This document shows, one piece after another, positions 33,736-45,974 of a stretch of 64,000 bases of DNA (its first letter is position 1; each line of letters opens with the position of its first letter). The notes under the pieces were generated by a model that was not told the DNA's origin, searched no databases, and saw only the letters and a program-made list of their open reading frames with translations. The position numbers and the translations under genes are program-made. The stretch is from Pyronema omphalodes (lineage: Eukaryota; Ascomycota; Pezizomycetes; Pezizales; Pyronemataceae), in NCBI GenBank assembly GCA_024516155.1, contig JAJJXM010000045.1, forward strand, positions 124,001 through 188,000, written 5' to 3'.

Positions 33736-36538
33736 GGGCCGCCAGGGAGTTCGACTCGGTCCGTTGAGCTTTCAAGATGGTGTTTTCGTGACCTGAGTTG
33801 GCTGAGTATGGCCAACAGTGCTCTTCTCACGGCTTCGTCTTCCTCCGACGTCATAGTGTCTACACAATCACTTTTAGTAGCCGCTGTCTGAAAAGGGGTT
33901 TGCATAGTTCCTCATACCTAGAACCTTGCTAAAACATGCATCAATATTCGGACAGTCATTTCGCAACTTGTCTTCTACTCTGATATCCAGGGTAATTCTT
34001 TTGAGGTTAGTCTATTTATTAAAAGAATGTCAAGGAAAGTACGTACTTTACCCAACACTGAACAACGTCGTCAGTAGTTACCAGACAATCGATATTATCT
34101 CTAGACCGAAACAGCATATTCATGAGCGTAGTTACAACATTATATAGGAGATTTTCATCCTCGCAGCAGAGCTGTAAACTTTCCCTCGTGGTCAAAGTCT
34201 TGCAAATGATATATTCCGCGACCCTGTGCACCTCTGCATCTGAACCCCTTTTGGGAGCGAGGTCGCCATTAACGAGGCATTCCAGAAGCGATGGTACGCC
34301 AAAAAGGTGTTTCTCCGTGTAGATAGATACGAGGTGGGATATGATCTACAAGCATTTGGTACACCTTCAGTGCTTCCAGGACATAATCCTCAACATCAGT
34401 TGCCCAATCAGCATGCCTGTTGGTGACAATAGGCAGTATCATCGAGTGTATACAGGCTTCAGTTTGCATTAACAATAGTTTCGGGCTGATGAATCAGATA
34501 AAAAGCCTTACCGTTCTTGAGAAACTGTGCTACTTCATTTCGGCAGCCATTCTTTGCAGGACCCTCAGGACGCCACTTCCGCGATGAACGGCATTATGTG
34601 GCGTGGATTTAGAACGGGCCAGCTGCTGTGTCAGATGGATAATCTCGTCGATAAGAATCACAAGAGTCCCTGTATATTCAAATATTCCGTCAGCGTACCA
34701 TATATCATTTCATATTAATGCCAGAGTCACAAAGATATACCTGGGTACTGCATCAGCATACCAGGCATCTGCCTGGCTTCGTCCTCATCGATAGCGAGTA
34801 ATGTAGCAAAGACAAACTGCCTTTGCGCTCCGTCACATGTGGACAGTATATCCAACAGTTTCTGGATGACTTCATGCTTATTCAATAGACCGTTGTCTGT
34901 CCGAGGCAGCGATAATGTTTCCATGTCGTGCTGCCAATGATCATGGGATTTATTCGATAAAGCAATGCTGTTCGGTAGAACATAGGATGTGGAGGAGTCT
35001 GCCGGCCCGGCTGAATCAATGTGATTACCATCCCCTTTCTCCGATGAATGTATTTCATACTGGGCGTTTCTGCTAGTCAAAAGTTTTTCTTCACCAGTAC
35101 TCCATGGCAAAAGACCGATTAACGGATCCGCGGTGTGATGTTCCCTGTCTGATGGCCGTCCGGTGGTATATTCCAGGCTCTCGGTTGTATCTCTTGGATG
35201 ATCCAACTTTTCAGAGTTTTCAGGCCTGCCCTGAGTATGATTAAATACCGATGGCATCCTTTTGGCCTTCTGGGCGACTTCATCCTCCTGGCCCGAGGGA
35301 AAAACGGAAGACTGACCACTTTGGGACGCCAGACTCTGTGGTTGCTGCCCCACTGTTTCTTCGACATGGTATGACTGCGAAATGAACCGATGACTGACAT
35401 CCCGGGGCTCATGAACTTTCTGTCATTCTCCAGATACTCCATCAAGTTATATCTAACATTATCCTGCTGTACCGCAGAATCATTTCCTCGGGAAAGGCTT
35501 TGATCCAATGATACGGGAGTCTGGAGGCCAGAGGGTGGTATGTCTGAAGTAGATAATGAACAGCACTCATCGTCTCCCTGGGTTATGTTCCTGCTCACTC
35601 TACTCTCCTGAATCATGGGAGGATATGACAGATTGGAAACCGAATCTACCTGATTGGAGTGCAGAGATGCATTTACAGGGTCCCCGAGATGTAGCTGTGA
35701 TAACCGTTGTGTAACATCACCGACGGACGTTGGTACGGACGAAGACGATGGTTGGATCTCCTTGGCGGCCGAGTTGAGGTCATGTCCACTGTCTTGGACC
35801 TGCTGACAAGAACTAAGAGCTGTTCGGATTCATGATACATCAACTGCTGGGTGGAAAGACCAGGTGAAGGAGCCGGCGTGAAATAACCGTGATTCGGATG
35901 GTTCATATACCGAATCGGATGCACAAAAGCATTTTGCAAAGGCCCATTCGGATGGCTAAACATAGCTGTAGGGGTGTCAGGTGTCATTGGAGGCGAGCTC
36001 ATAGGCGGATATATATGTTGGTTAGGAACCACAGTAGCGATAGAAAATCCGTTATTTGGTATGTCCAGACGAGGAGTGGGGGTTCGAGAGGGTACCATCG
36101 GGAATTGAATATGCGGTTGATGCATCTCTTGATGCATTTGTCCAACTTGAGGCACGAAAGAGGAGGAGGAGAATGGCTGTTCTGTTGCTCGATATGTGCA
36201 GTAGACATCCCAGGAGTACTGGTCGGACGTCTCGTTATCTCTTGGTTAAACACCCCATCGTGGACTGGACCAGCAGTCATCGGAACTGGACGATTATGCG
36301 CTGCCATCTGGTGATCCGCGTTGTTCCCATCTTGAGGCCGACCCTGCCGCATTCTATTCCTATTTCTATACCGCCCTATGTTCTGGTACCGTCGTACTGA
36401 TTGATTGTGAGACGAACGGCCATGGACCGCATGCGGTACCAGCTGATGATCATTGTTTGTCGGCTGTTGGTTCTCATTATCACGCCGTGACGAGTGTGCG
36501 TACCGCTGATGAAAGTGCCCTGGCCGTCTAGGAGACAT
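33561..36538 (-). pseudogene. Family 1 hypothetical gene, copy B
   Basis: Proposed exons: 36538-34741, 34669-34512, 34456-34052, 34011-33918 and 33859-33561, with introns of 71, 55, 40 and 58 bp. All splice sites and phases match copy A. The first exon starts with the same MSPRRPGHFH and has one copy of the 95-residue unit. It is broken by a 1-bp loss near 36150 (PPPL block) and further shifts near 35780 and 35450. Exon 3 has a 4-bp TATC duplication near 34325 but is intact across the two sites where copy A has lost single bases, and reads to the splice site before VKYVLSLTFF. Exon 5 ends ..GDTRNPY. Copies A and B thus complement each other's breaks. Function is unknown. Confidence 0.6.
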
Positions 36539-36539
36539 G

Positions 36540-39500
36540 ATGACGAAGGTGGAGGATGAGGAAACCTGGAGATGGTGAGAGCACAGAGTGTTTCCACCGG
36601 CAGATAAGTTGGCACCTTAGCGGCTCTATACTACTTTCAGTTCCTTCCAGGTGACACAGCTACGTAGCAAATGATACAGTCTATACTATCATGCCGCTCA
36701 TCAACACCAGCCGTTCATACTGTCCCGAAGCCCTCACGATACGCATGCGCCAACACTGCGCTAACGCTCTTTACGCCATAGATCTAAACTAACCTGGGAG
36801 GAGTGATTACAGTATATCAACATTGATCTTTCCTTCGATATACCGTTAAAAAAACCTGGTCGGAACGAATTTTGTTATTCATCCGTCACAATTAAATCCC
36901 AACACTTACCCAGCGCGGCATCATGAAGGATGATCGTCGGGTGATACGAACCCATCATTGGGAAGTTGCCGCGGTAAACTCAACACGCCCTCAAAGATAA
37001 TAACTGAAAGGTTTTTACAAATGCTTGACATTGTTATTACTCCGCAGTTGTGAAGCTCAAACAATTTGTTTCGCTATTATCTTCAACGGCGGAAAAATGC
37101 TGTAATCATTACGTAAAGGTCCAGCAACAACGGAAGCAACTGCAAACATGGCAACATTAGTCTCAAGTCTGGGTGCCGTGACTATCTTCTCTCCTGTACT
37201 ACCTTTTTCTGCCGTGTAGACACTCGTAACCGTTGAGTGATATAGGCAATGCTACCGCACTTTGATTCTCTGGGCTTGCGCAAAAGCATCGTGAAAGTAG
37301 TGTCAAGTTATGTTCGAAAGCCGGCAAGACTTTCAGCAGCTAGACAAAAAAGCAAGCGGCTTTGACATCAAGTATCTGTTGAAGCTTACGCATATTATTG
37401 CCTCGAACAATGGCCTTGTCTATGTTCGTCCTCAACCCTCGACTATGTCGGCGTCTTTGCGTCGCTTTAGGTTATGGGGACACGCTGAAAAGAATTACAT
37501 AAACTCCACGGCTGGGTTCCTTCGTATTATTACTTCAACACCCTGGTGTTCTGGAGAAAGCAATGACACCCCTCTGTCACAAACATGGAATTATTGAACA
37601 ACGGAGTGCATGTAAACAAACTCACATGACGCTGGCTACGTATTATTCCTGTCATAGTTCCGGATACCTATCGATATAAGGTAAGGTGAGCTCCTCACAG
37701 ACTTCACCTCGATCGGTATCAAAGATGAGGACTCTCAGCACCATCGAAAGAACAACTCCATATCGCCTGTCTTCCACGTTATTTTCCCGAGGTCGAAAAC
37801 CGGACTGAGAAACCGAACCGCGTCCGTCACGTCTCATATCTTCCGGCCCGGATAAATACATCTCCCGTACAATTAGCATTCCAATTCATGGAACTTGTGG
37901 ATCAAGAAGCTTACAATCTTTGGTGGCATTAATGGGGATGGAGATGGACTCATTATTTGGTTGACTGAGATGCCAATCATCGGAGCTCGCGTGGCGCTAT
38001 AGTGTAAGCCTATGACGTAACCCAAGCCTCTGGCTGACAAATCTCGCAGTTAATAGAAGTCAATCGGTCGACATTGGCATTTTATGACAGGCCTCTTAGC
38101 ATAAAGGAACCAGCATAATCAACAAGTTCAGTGTGCCGGTATCTGACGAGACGAGAGTAGCTGCGGATCGCGTGAACCCCGCGGTCCACGTCCCACCAAA
38201 TCCCGCGTCACCCCGTACCTCGCCTCAACTTCACCGCTGCACCGGCCAATCTTTTAGTGATGAGTGAGATTAAACGGCGAAATATGGAGAGTCCGGAGGC
38301 GGGCGTCGGGGCTTTAGAGTTAAGGCTAGTATTTTAATAGACCAGTGATATCATTGATTAAGAGTGCGGAATCGGCGGTTTTGGCGGCTGTCGGCAGCGG
38401 ATCGTGGGCGTGACCAAGGGCATGATGTTTAGTAGATGATATCATCAAAAGTTAAGTATGGTTTAATTGCAACCGAAATAACATTGAAATGCTCATATCC
38501 TCCCCCCTGCTCTTCAATTGACATCCAGTACTGAATAGCATCGTCACAGCCTCCTCACAACATCACGAAGAACAGAACGAAGAACAGAACGAAGAACATC
38601 ACGAAGTAAAGATTTTTCTAATCTAAGAATGTAGCAGTCTTTACACGGTCCAAAGACAATAACTCTTGTCATTGACTATTACCCAATGCCTGCGTTGATC
38701 TTCCTCGCACTTCACCGTCAGAGCTATTGTGGATTTGTTAACACTCATCCTGAGAATAGTCCGACCTCTTAGTATGGAAGTGGCTGGTTTGCTAGGCTGT
38801 ATCGAGCGAAAGTGGGAAAGGGGGAAGACTTTATACCTCAGAGGAGGACAAAACATTAGCCGTGCCGCTGGTTCGATAACGTGTCTTTGCCGCTGCGCAA
38901 TGCGATTTCGCCGGCGGCCAAATAGATGTCCACTTTAAGGCGGCTATTGTGCCGTTCACATGGCAATTTTCAGGCGGCGGGGAAATGTTTCGGCCCGATC
39001 GTGGAGGTGGAAGAGCTCAAGAAGTTCGCCGCACCGCAGCCACCTCATGCCAAGCTGCCGGTTGGACCGCGATACAGGATCTCTTCCGAAATACTCTGCC
39101 TTACTCCACCGCTTAGTCTACATACTAATCGCATGCTTAGTGGCCTCCGCCTCGATAAAACAATATATCAACCAACGTTCACCTGTTGAATCTCTCTGGT
39201 TAAGCCCGGTAGCAGGGGGTGGGATAAATTGGTTAGCACGCCAAATCTCTGGATGTTTTCATGAGGCGAAGATTTCTGCATCAGAAAGAGTCTTTGCTTT
39301 TCTGTCTATTGCACGGCACGTTAAATGGATGCTGATTGACAATTACCAGCCAAGCTTGGTCCAAGTTAACCGTGCCACAACTCCTTCACCCTCCAAGACA
39401 AGCAGTCAGGCAGTAGGCCACTCATAGGGAGATATGAGAAGAAGCGGGGCGTTACATATCGAAGGAGGTCAGGTGCTTCATTATTACAATTGATACTAGC

Positions 39501-39840
39501 TAAGAAGAAAACACAAGACGTGCCAACGAAAGAATTATCAACAAATGTGTCCCTACCCTTCGACCCACGGCCTATGGAACTGGCAGTACGGCATTCACGC
39601 GAGGAAAGAGATGACAATACGCGGAGCTCGATATATCTTTCATATACAGTACAATAAACCCGGCGGGAAGTAATGTTGTTACAGATCAGTCACAATTAAA
39701 TCCTAGCCCTGAACCAGCGCGGCATCATGAAGAATGACTCGTCGAGTTCTGCGATGCTATGCCTGACGATTCCTATATCATCGTGCCGTTGTAAAGATCA
39801 ATTCTTGCTTACCATAGAGCTCTCCCACTACAATTCTTGT
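36540..39840. other. 5' flank of gene B, no supported gene
   Basis: Inverted counterpart of 12445-17869, with a single version of the locally duplicated block (38640-39060). Only short ORFs are present (155 codons at most, 38960-39427). I see no motif. Confidence 0.4.
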
Positions 39841-40022
39841 GAGGCTTTGGCTGGATGTAATACCCGGGCGTACGTCGCACTAGTGGTGATTTGAGGTACA
39901 ACCACATACCCGCTGGTCTGGTAACATTCCTCCGGCGGGTTCGGTGGATGAGGTATGGGAACCAGGCTCCCATCCTCTCGGTCCCATGTACCAGTATTGT
40001 GAGCTGACGGTTGTGGTTAGGA

Positions 40023-41418
40023 TTTTGGCTCGTTGTCGAATAACCGTGTCACACGATAAGGGATTGCGGCGATTACCACTGATGTTCTCTCGGCAACACG
40101 CTAGGTGTCACGGGACGCTACTCAAGTCTTTCTCCAATCTTAATATCTCGGTATTGGAAGTATAACATGTAATTTGTTAAGGTTGTTAGGTATCCTGTCA
40201 GAATTCTAGAATGTGCAATTTCTACGGAATGTTGCTGTACACACAGTGGTCCCGCAACTACAGTTCTGCCCGCATATATAAGGATGACTTTGAATTGTAT
40301 TTCAGTAATTACTGTTCGTTGTTTTTATAACTTTCATATGCTTATAGTTCTCGTAAAGAGATCGGATGGGTACTGTATCCCGATTAACAATCGGTGTTGG
40401 TTACCTTTGTCGGGACTATAGTGTGATATAATTGCACTTAATACCCATTGATCTGACTGGTTACCCGCATTGCCATGTAGTCTTTGCAATTCGAAAGTTA
40501 ATACAAAAACATTCAAGTTTTCCATTGCCGCTGGTCATATGGAACTTTACTCTCTGATATGTCAACCTCCTTAAGATCATTCATTTATATTCTGTAATAG
40601 TACCTCTTCTACTACCATCTATAAACAGCGAGTATCGTGCTCATGTCCTTTTAACGCTCATTGAACCACTTCATTAACGTCATGACAGATATGCATCATA
40701 CAGTTTTGCTACCGTATCCGCAGAAGTCACAAATTACTCGGGTGCAAGGGGGCATTCGGTGGTCTGTTGCTGTATCACTGTGACACATAGTTTTCCACCA
40801 TGCCCATTTCTGTGCGACGTGAATGGCGTTTGTCGAAGTTAATGCAGTTTCCAAGCTGATGGATGTTTCACGGAAGTGCGCGGCTGTTTTGGATATATGT
40901 GGCATGCTTTACGTGTGACATACATTATTATCAGAACAAAAGACATCTGCAATAGCCTTAGCATGTGAATTTGTTAGAATTTATCATACCAGCAGATACA
41001 AACATAACCTCAAGTTCATCAATTTTTTTCTTTATTCCTCTTCCACACTAGAACCCGACATAAATTTCTTTACTTTATTTCTCATGCCCGATATCCTTGA
41101 CTTTTGCCTTTCCTCTGGCAGCGGCGGTGGTGGTGGAGGTGACGGTTTTCGCTTTCCTCCCATCAATATTGGCCATGCAAGTATTGTTCCATCTCAACAA
41201 CCCAATTCCTTATCAAGAGGGCTAACATCCGTATGGTGTGTATGAATAAAATGGTCACTATAGGCAATTAACGTTTTATTCACCAATTCTGGATAACCAT
41301 ATTGGAACATACATATAGTTTGTAAAGCCCAGATACGTCCGGTTGCCAAATTCACAACGATGGAAGATAGAGTCCGAACATTCTTGATGCGTTTCATCGA
41401 AATGCTTTCTACGGCTTT
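40023..41418. other. 1.4-kb right-arm-only segment splitting locus G
   Basis: The left arm reads continuously through the equivalent place (near 6195). Here 1396 bp intervene, flanked by GTTAGGA at 40016-40022 and at 41419-41425, which may be a 7-bp target duplication. No terminal repeats or transposase were found. It contains a TATATAAGG near 40274 and minus-strand peptide-like frames (below). A deletion from the left arm is the alternative. Confidence 0.4.
41032..41397 (-). CDS. Possible exons in the 1.4-kb segment
   Basis: Two short minus-strand frames look protein-like. The first is 41397-41194 (MKRIKNVRTLSSIVVNLATG.., 67 codons). The second is 41163-41032 (43 codons) with a poly-Pro stretch (KPSPPPPPPLPEERQ), a basic end and a stop. 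They could be exons of one small gene joined to locus G. There is no recognised motif and no second copy for comparison. Confidence 0.25.
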
Positions 41419-41430
41419 GTTAGGAAAACG

Positions 41431-41703
41431 TTATAGAGGAAGATTGGAACAGCAAGAATGGTACCGAAGATCATGGAACTCTTGGTATGTTTGTCTTATT
41501 TCACATCCAAGGCAGGTTAAACATCCGTTTGTTTCTTGGGAGAACCAAATAGCCGGGACGAATAGTGCGCGAGATGATTGTCTGGATAGGGGAATATGGT
41601 ATTCCGAAGTCGGCTTGTGTACAGGGAGCTCGGGTAGGGGCTTATCCTGGGGCGAGGAGTCTGGTGGTTGACACATGCTAAAAGCTCGTGTTATCGAGAA
41701 CAT
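41431..41703 (-). pseudogene. Locus G, right copy, first block
   Basis: Minus-strand frame with SSPQDKPLPELPVHKPTSE and a CLTCLGCE cluster; counterpart of 5921-6166. The second block of the locus continues at about 39960-39840 (PHPPNPPEECYQTSGYV, then VPQITTSATYARVLHP), beyond the 1.4-kb segment. Confidence 0.35.
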
Positions 41704-41936
41704 TATGGAGACAATTATCGGAACTGGTGTATACTGACTTGCATGTTTAGCGTTCGAAGGTCATCTATCTGTACTTATAACTGATAGGTCGATAGCGAAC
41801 TTTTAAGCACGGAGAGCTAGCTTGACAAGCGAAGGATATCTCCACAGGCGTTGTCGCACGTATATTACGAGCCAAAGTGAGTTAGATATATCCGCCGATG
41901 TTACATTTTTGGTAATCGAGTAAGCATCGTGAAGGG

Positions 41937-43778
41937 TTTTTGATTTGATTTTAATTTGATTTTAATCATACACCGTGCGAGGCCTTTAAGGCCTATGCGG
42001 GAAACTAAATCCGTTTTTCCTGTCCCCGTGGCCGAGACCACCTAAAGAGGCTCCCCAATCTCCTACTCCCCGTGACGTCCCCTGCAAAGATAAGTAAATA
42101 AAGAAACAAAAAAGAAACAAAAAGTCCTAACCCCAGCCGAAACCTGACAGTCCCCAGTATCGCTCACGTCTTCCCCTCTCGTAACCAAAAAGAAAAAATC
42201 GTTAACATCAAAAGAAAAGTAATGAAAAATTTACAGTTCGCCCTCCAAGCACCTGGCCCTTCTACTCGTGCCTATACGTATCTTCTGCCTATCTCCGTTG
42301 CAGATAAACATTCCAAGATCGCTTTCGTGAGTCGATCGTCCCTAAACAAATCCACCACCTTAAGCCTTCCTCTCGGCCTTCCCCTTCGTCCCCTTATTCT
42401 CTCAACCTCCTCTTTCAACGTCCTGAATTCCTTGCGCCAGCGGGGGCATTCTCCAAAAAGATGGCCTCTGGTTTGTCTTTTGTCCGACTGGCACCACCAG
42501 CACCGGTCTGATTCCTTTTTCTTAACGCGCACCAGATGGGTGCCGATGAGAGCGTGACCTGAAGCAAGCTGGAGGATCACAGCGGCTCGGCGTTTGGGGA
42601 GGGAGACCAGCTCAGGGCGGATTCCCCATTTTGGCGAGGGCGGAAGGAACGGCTAGTCGCTGTGTGTTGCCTAATCCATCGACGAGTGATGGTCGATGTT
42701 GTTTCCATTGCGATCCGGTTGAGGTGCGCCAGGGAAGCCCACGCTGGGACAGCGCACACCGGGTCGTCACACCGTTTGAGCATAAGGGAGTCGCATTGAT
42801 GCTTCGACGCTTCCTTCGCGACTCGGTCCGCTTCCTCGTTTTCGGGGATATCGCTGTGACCCGGAATCCAATGGAATTCCACGTCGATACCGGAATCAAA
42901 GAGGAGGTCGTAGGCCTTGAGCGAGATAAGTTTGGCGAGCTCTTGGCCAGGACCGGGGGTGTCAGTCTCCAGACGCTTGAGAGCGGCCTGGGCGTCTGAA
43001 AAGACGATCGCTTTGGTATTCGAGTTGGGGTCCCAGAAGTGGTTGGAATGGAACTCCTTGAGCCCACGCCAAATGGCGTAGAGCTCCGCGTCAAAAACCT
43101 CCGTATGACGGCCCAGATAGCGCTGGGAAGAACGAAAGGCACCGTTGATGTAGCGGACTACCCTCGCTCCCGTATGTCCCTCCATTCGAGAGCCATCAGT
43201 CCAGATGCATGTCGTGGACGTGAGATTTCTCCAATTCCGGGCGAAGGTTTCAGCTTCAGCCCTGGGTGCGATTACCACGGGGAAGCGACGGAAGGGTCGG
43301 GGACTGTTACTTTTTCGACTGCTTCGAACCCACACGCCTTTTCCGTACGTTTGAGCAGCCGAGTGATAGCTGCAGCGGTTGGGGATGGCTGGGTGCCGGC
43401 CGGGGGGGGGGGGGGGGCGGGGCCGGGGCGAATGAGAAGGCGTGACCTAAATTTTGCTTCTCGGCCCTTGCTGAGTGCTTCCGCTGGGCGTACGGCACTT
43501 TCAGCCATCAAGAAGCCGAGTGGAGTCGTTTTGAAGCAACCCGTCACCGCTCGTGCTTGCTTGTTGAGGAGCAGTTGTAGTCGAGCAGTGCGTCCCGAGC
43601 TCTTGCCTTTTAGGCGCCGGACTGCGTTGATCTCAGCGCCATACATAGCCACTGACTGGACCACCGCCTTTTGCAGGTTGGCAGTGCTTCCCGGAGGGAG
43701 TCCCTGAGCCCGACAAAGCCTTGCAAGCCGAGCATGCTGTTGTCTGGCTTTTGTTAACCACTTTTGGTGATGGTGGTT
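41937..43778 (-). mobile_element. LINE B, 3' part (first piece)
   Basis: A second copy of the Tad-like LINE in the same orientation as LINE A. It begins with the (TCAAAT)-type tail near 41937-41968 and runs to 43778, where chromovirus 1 interrupts it. It inserted into the right inverted arm after GAAGGG at 41936. The sequence continues at 51452-51817 and presumably past the window, after chromovirus 2. A G-run near 43404 differs in length from LINE A. Confidence 0.9.
42272..43335 (-). pseudogene. LINE B ORF2, ribonuclease H and C-terminal CCHC motif
   Basis: Open over 252 codons (43335-42577) with WTDGSRMEGHTGA, DAELYAIWRGLKEF, FSDAQAALKRLE and EFHWIPGHSDIPENEEADRVA, the RNase H D/E/D/D set. 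After one frame change it continues at 42580-42272 with CWWC-x9-H-x4-C and the conserved terminus ..ATEIGRRYV. This copy is cleaner than LINE A and is the better reference for the domain. Confidence 0.8.
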
Positions 43779-44534
43779 TGTCACGAACCGCTAGGGATAT
43801 GCTTCTGGGAGGGATTGTTACCACAGCTGGGCTGTGGTTCGTGGGTGTGACGCTGGGGATGGCGTACGTCACAGTTAGGGTTTAAGCGAAGAGGTGGAGC
43901 TAGGGCTAGGCGAGAGGAGTTAGGGTTAAGCGAGGACAAGGGGGTAAGTGCGGGGTGGAACGAGGAGGGTTTCCTCGAGGTTTGGATATGTTTGCTTATT
44001 TTGTATTGTGTTTTGCTTATGTTTTGTATTGTTTTGCTTATGTTTGTATTATGTTTGTTATGTTTTGTATTATGTTTTGGTTTATGTTTGTATGTTTTAG
44101 TTAGGTTTTGGGAGTCACAGTGGAGCGAAGGGTGTCTCATGATGGATGGAATATCTGCGGGTCAGATAAGTTGGGAAATCACATGAGCACAGGGACAAGG
44201 TATATAAGGGGACATTTGTATTTCATTAGTCTAGTACGCAACGCAATCAATTATCTATCTACACAATCTATCTACACACTGCAGTTCTATCATCTAAACC
44301 GTGACCGAAAACCCAGCCCATCCCAACATACTTACCCATCCCAAATACCTACCTATCCTCCCACCCAGATCCCCATCCGACGATCCTATCAGAGGCAACG
44401 CTGCAGGGACATCCTGTGTACAAGGTAAGTACTGCCTGAGCCCGTGACTAACTCACCTAGAAGTCCAGAGCCGAACCCGATTGCATAGCAATCCGACGGT
44501 TGTATCGCCTGTCCGTGTGTAGCCGGATTTGACA
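43779..44534 (+). repeat. Chromovirus 1 5' LTR
   Basis: 756 bp. It carries the coding tail of the third frame at its 5' end, a TATATAAGG promoter at 44201, and a GT-rich TTTTGCTTATG tract at 43990-44090. It differs from the 3' LTR mostly by indels. Confidence 0.92.
44201..44209 (+). promoter_or_regulatory. TATA box in chromovirus 1 LTR
   Basis: TATATAAGG, repeated in the 3' LTR at 51121-51129. The likely start of the element's transcript lies about 30 bp downstream. Confidence 0.6.
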
Positions 44535-44879
44535 TTTGATTGCGTCCTCCGAACGACACCCGATACAACTAAGGAAGCACGAAGGGCTTCAACCACAACT
44601 AAGAAAAAATAAGAAACAACCAATACCGTGGATCCGTTCCGATTGCAGGAGCTGAGCGAGGTTATCGAAAGGGAAGCCACCGGTCCAGCGAGCCCAGTAA
44701 CCCCCGAACACCGATCCCGCCCACAGACTCCGGATTCACCGGGACCAGTCCAGATCCCGAGGACATAGCATCCATAATGGCCTCTCAACAAGGAACGAGT
44801 GGTATGACGCCACCTCGGTCGTGATGACCCAGGAGCAGCTCCAACAACTGTTCCAACACTCACCTATCGACCCTCTCCG

Positions 44880-45780
44880 ACCAGTAATCCCAAGGTCGAG
44901 GATCCCGAACTCTATCACGGCGAGAGGACGAAGCTTCGGGCTTTCCTGACTCAGTGCGACTGAAGTTCAACTGTGAACCGAACAGGTTCGACAGTGACAT
45001 AAAAAGTTAATTACGCCAGTTCGCGGTGTCGGGAAATGCGTGGTCATGGATTGAGCCCTCCATCGAGAGGGGAGAGAGCACGTACACCACCTGGGAGGCA
45101 TTCAAGACTGCCGTCTCGAGAGCGTTTGGAGAGGCGGATTCAAGGGAAGTGGCGAGGAGGAAATTCAAAAGTGTCCGTCAGGGAATCGGTCCGCCGCAGC
45201 GTATTGGGCCGAGTTCCAGAGAATATCGCGGACCTGCGTTACAACGACGAAATCTACATTGATCAGTTCAGCGATGGACTTCATGTGGACGTGCAAAGGC
45301 AACTGCCATCCTCGAGACCCGTCCGACGAAGATAATCGATTTCGCAAACAAAGCAATTGCATTGGACAACCGGCTGTTCAATTTCCGACCCTGCGAAACC
45401 GATTGAACCTCAGTACCAGAATTTCCATCCGAGAACGGCCACCAGGGATCGACCTTCTCGGACCCGAGCCGATGGAACTGGATGCCACTCGGAGGGGCAG
45501 GCCTAGGGATAGGACCGAGGAAGAGAAACGACGAAAAAACAACGATGTTTCAACTGCGGGAAAACGGGCCACTATGCCGCCAAATGCCCCCACAAGAAAC
45601 CAATGGGGGAACGAAGAACATACCGGGCGGCAGAAGCCAACATCGACGAGGAACAAGTCGAAGAAAGAGCGGGAAAAGAGGATCCCCAGGAGTAAAAAAC
45701 AAGGTGGACTCTGGGGACGAAGAGTTCCGCCGAACCAGACAATCCGGAACCAGCCTACATGATATCGAGCGTAGGGCCAT
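44880..45780 (+). pseudogene. Chromovirus 1 gag with CCHC zinc knuckle
   Basis: Helical capsid-like part with WSWIEPSI, WEAFKTAVSRAFGE, RRKFKSVRQG and DLRYNDEIYIDQFSDGL blocks in changing frames. A zinc knuckle follows at 45546-45587 (C-FN-C-GKTG-H-YAAK-C, spacing CX2CX4HX4C). The product forms the particle and binds the RNA. Frame changes occur near 45180-45260 and again around the knuckle. Confidence 0.75.
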
Positions 45781-45974
45781 ACCGGCGAGATGAAAAGATC
45801 ATATTGAAAGTAGTAATAAAAGGAAAAGATAATCGAGAACACACCACGACGGCCATGGTGGACTGTGGAGCGACGGAGAACTTCATCGATAAGGAATATG
45901 CGGAAAGGGTGGGGATTCCGTTGAAAAGAAGGACGTCCCACGAAGGGTGTTGGCAGTGGACGGACGAGAGATAG
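45759..45974 (+). pseudogene. Chromovirus 1 aspartic protease
   Basis: Contains TTAMVDCGATENFIDKEYA (about 45845-45900). The D-C-G-A active-site version is common in fungal gypsy elements. The rest of the domain continues in other frames to about 46160 (CGTSMAPTHNPSIDWNEGRV). Confidence 0.7.

Larger units (their letters stand above)
31985..41936. repeat. Right arm of the large inverted duplication
   Basis: Reverse complement of 5681-22270 minus its insertions. The arms are separated by 9.7 kb of unrelated DNA. The outer end is cut by LINE B; the rest may lie past the window. Confidence 0.85.

Noticed and set aside
43875..43940. TTAGGG words (GTTAGGGTTTAAG, GTTAGGGTTAAG) suggesting telomeric repeat
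   Set aside because: Only two isolated units, within the LTR of chromovirus 1 and repeated in its other LTR at 50795-50850.
45378..45941. 187-codon minus-strand ORF in chromovirus 1
   Set aside because: Antisense of the gag and protease region; Phe/Arg/Ser-rich from purine-rich sense strand.
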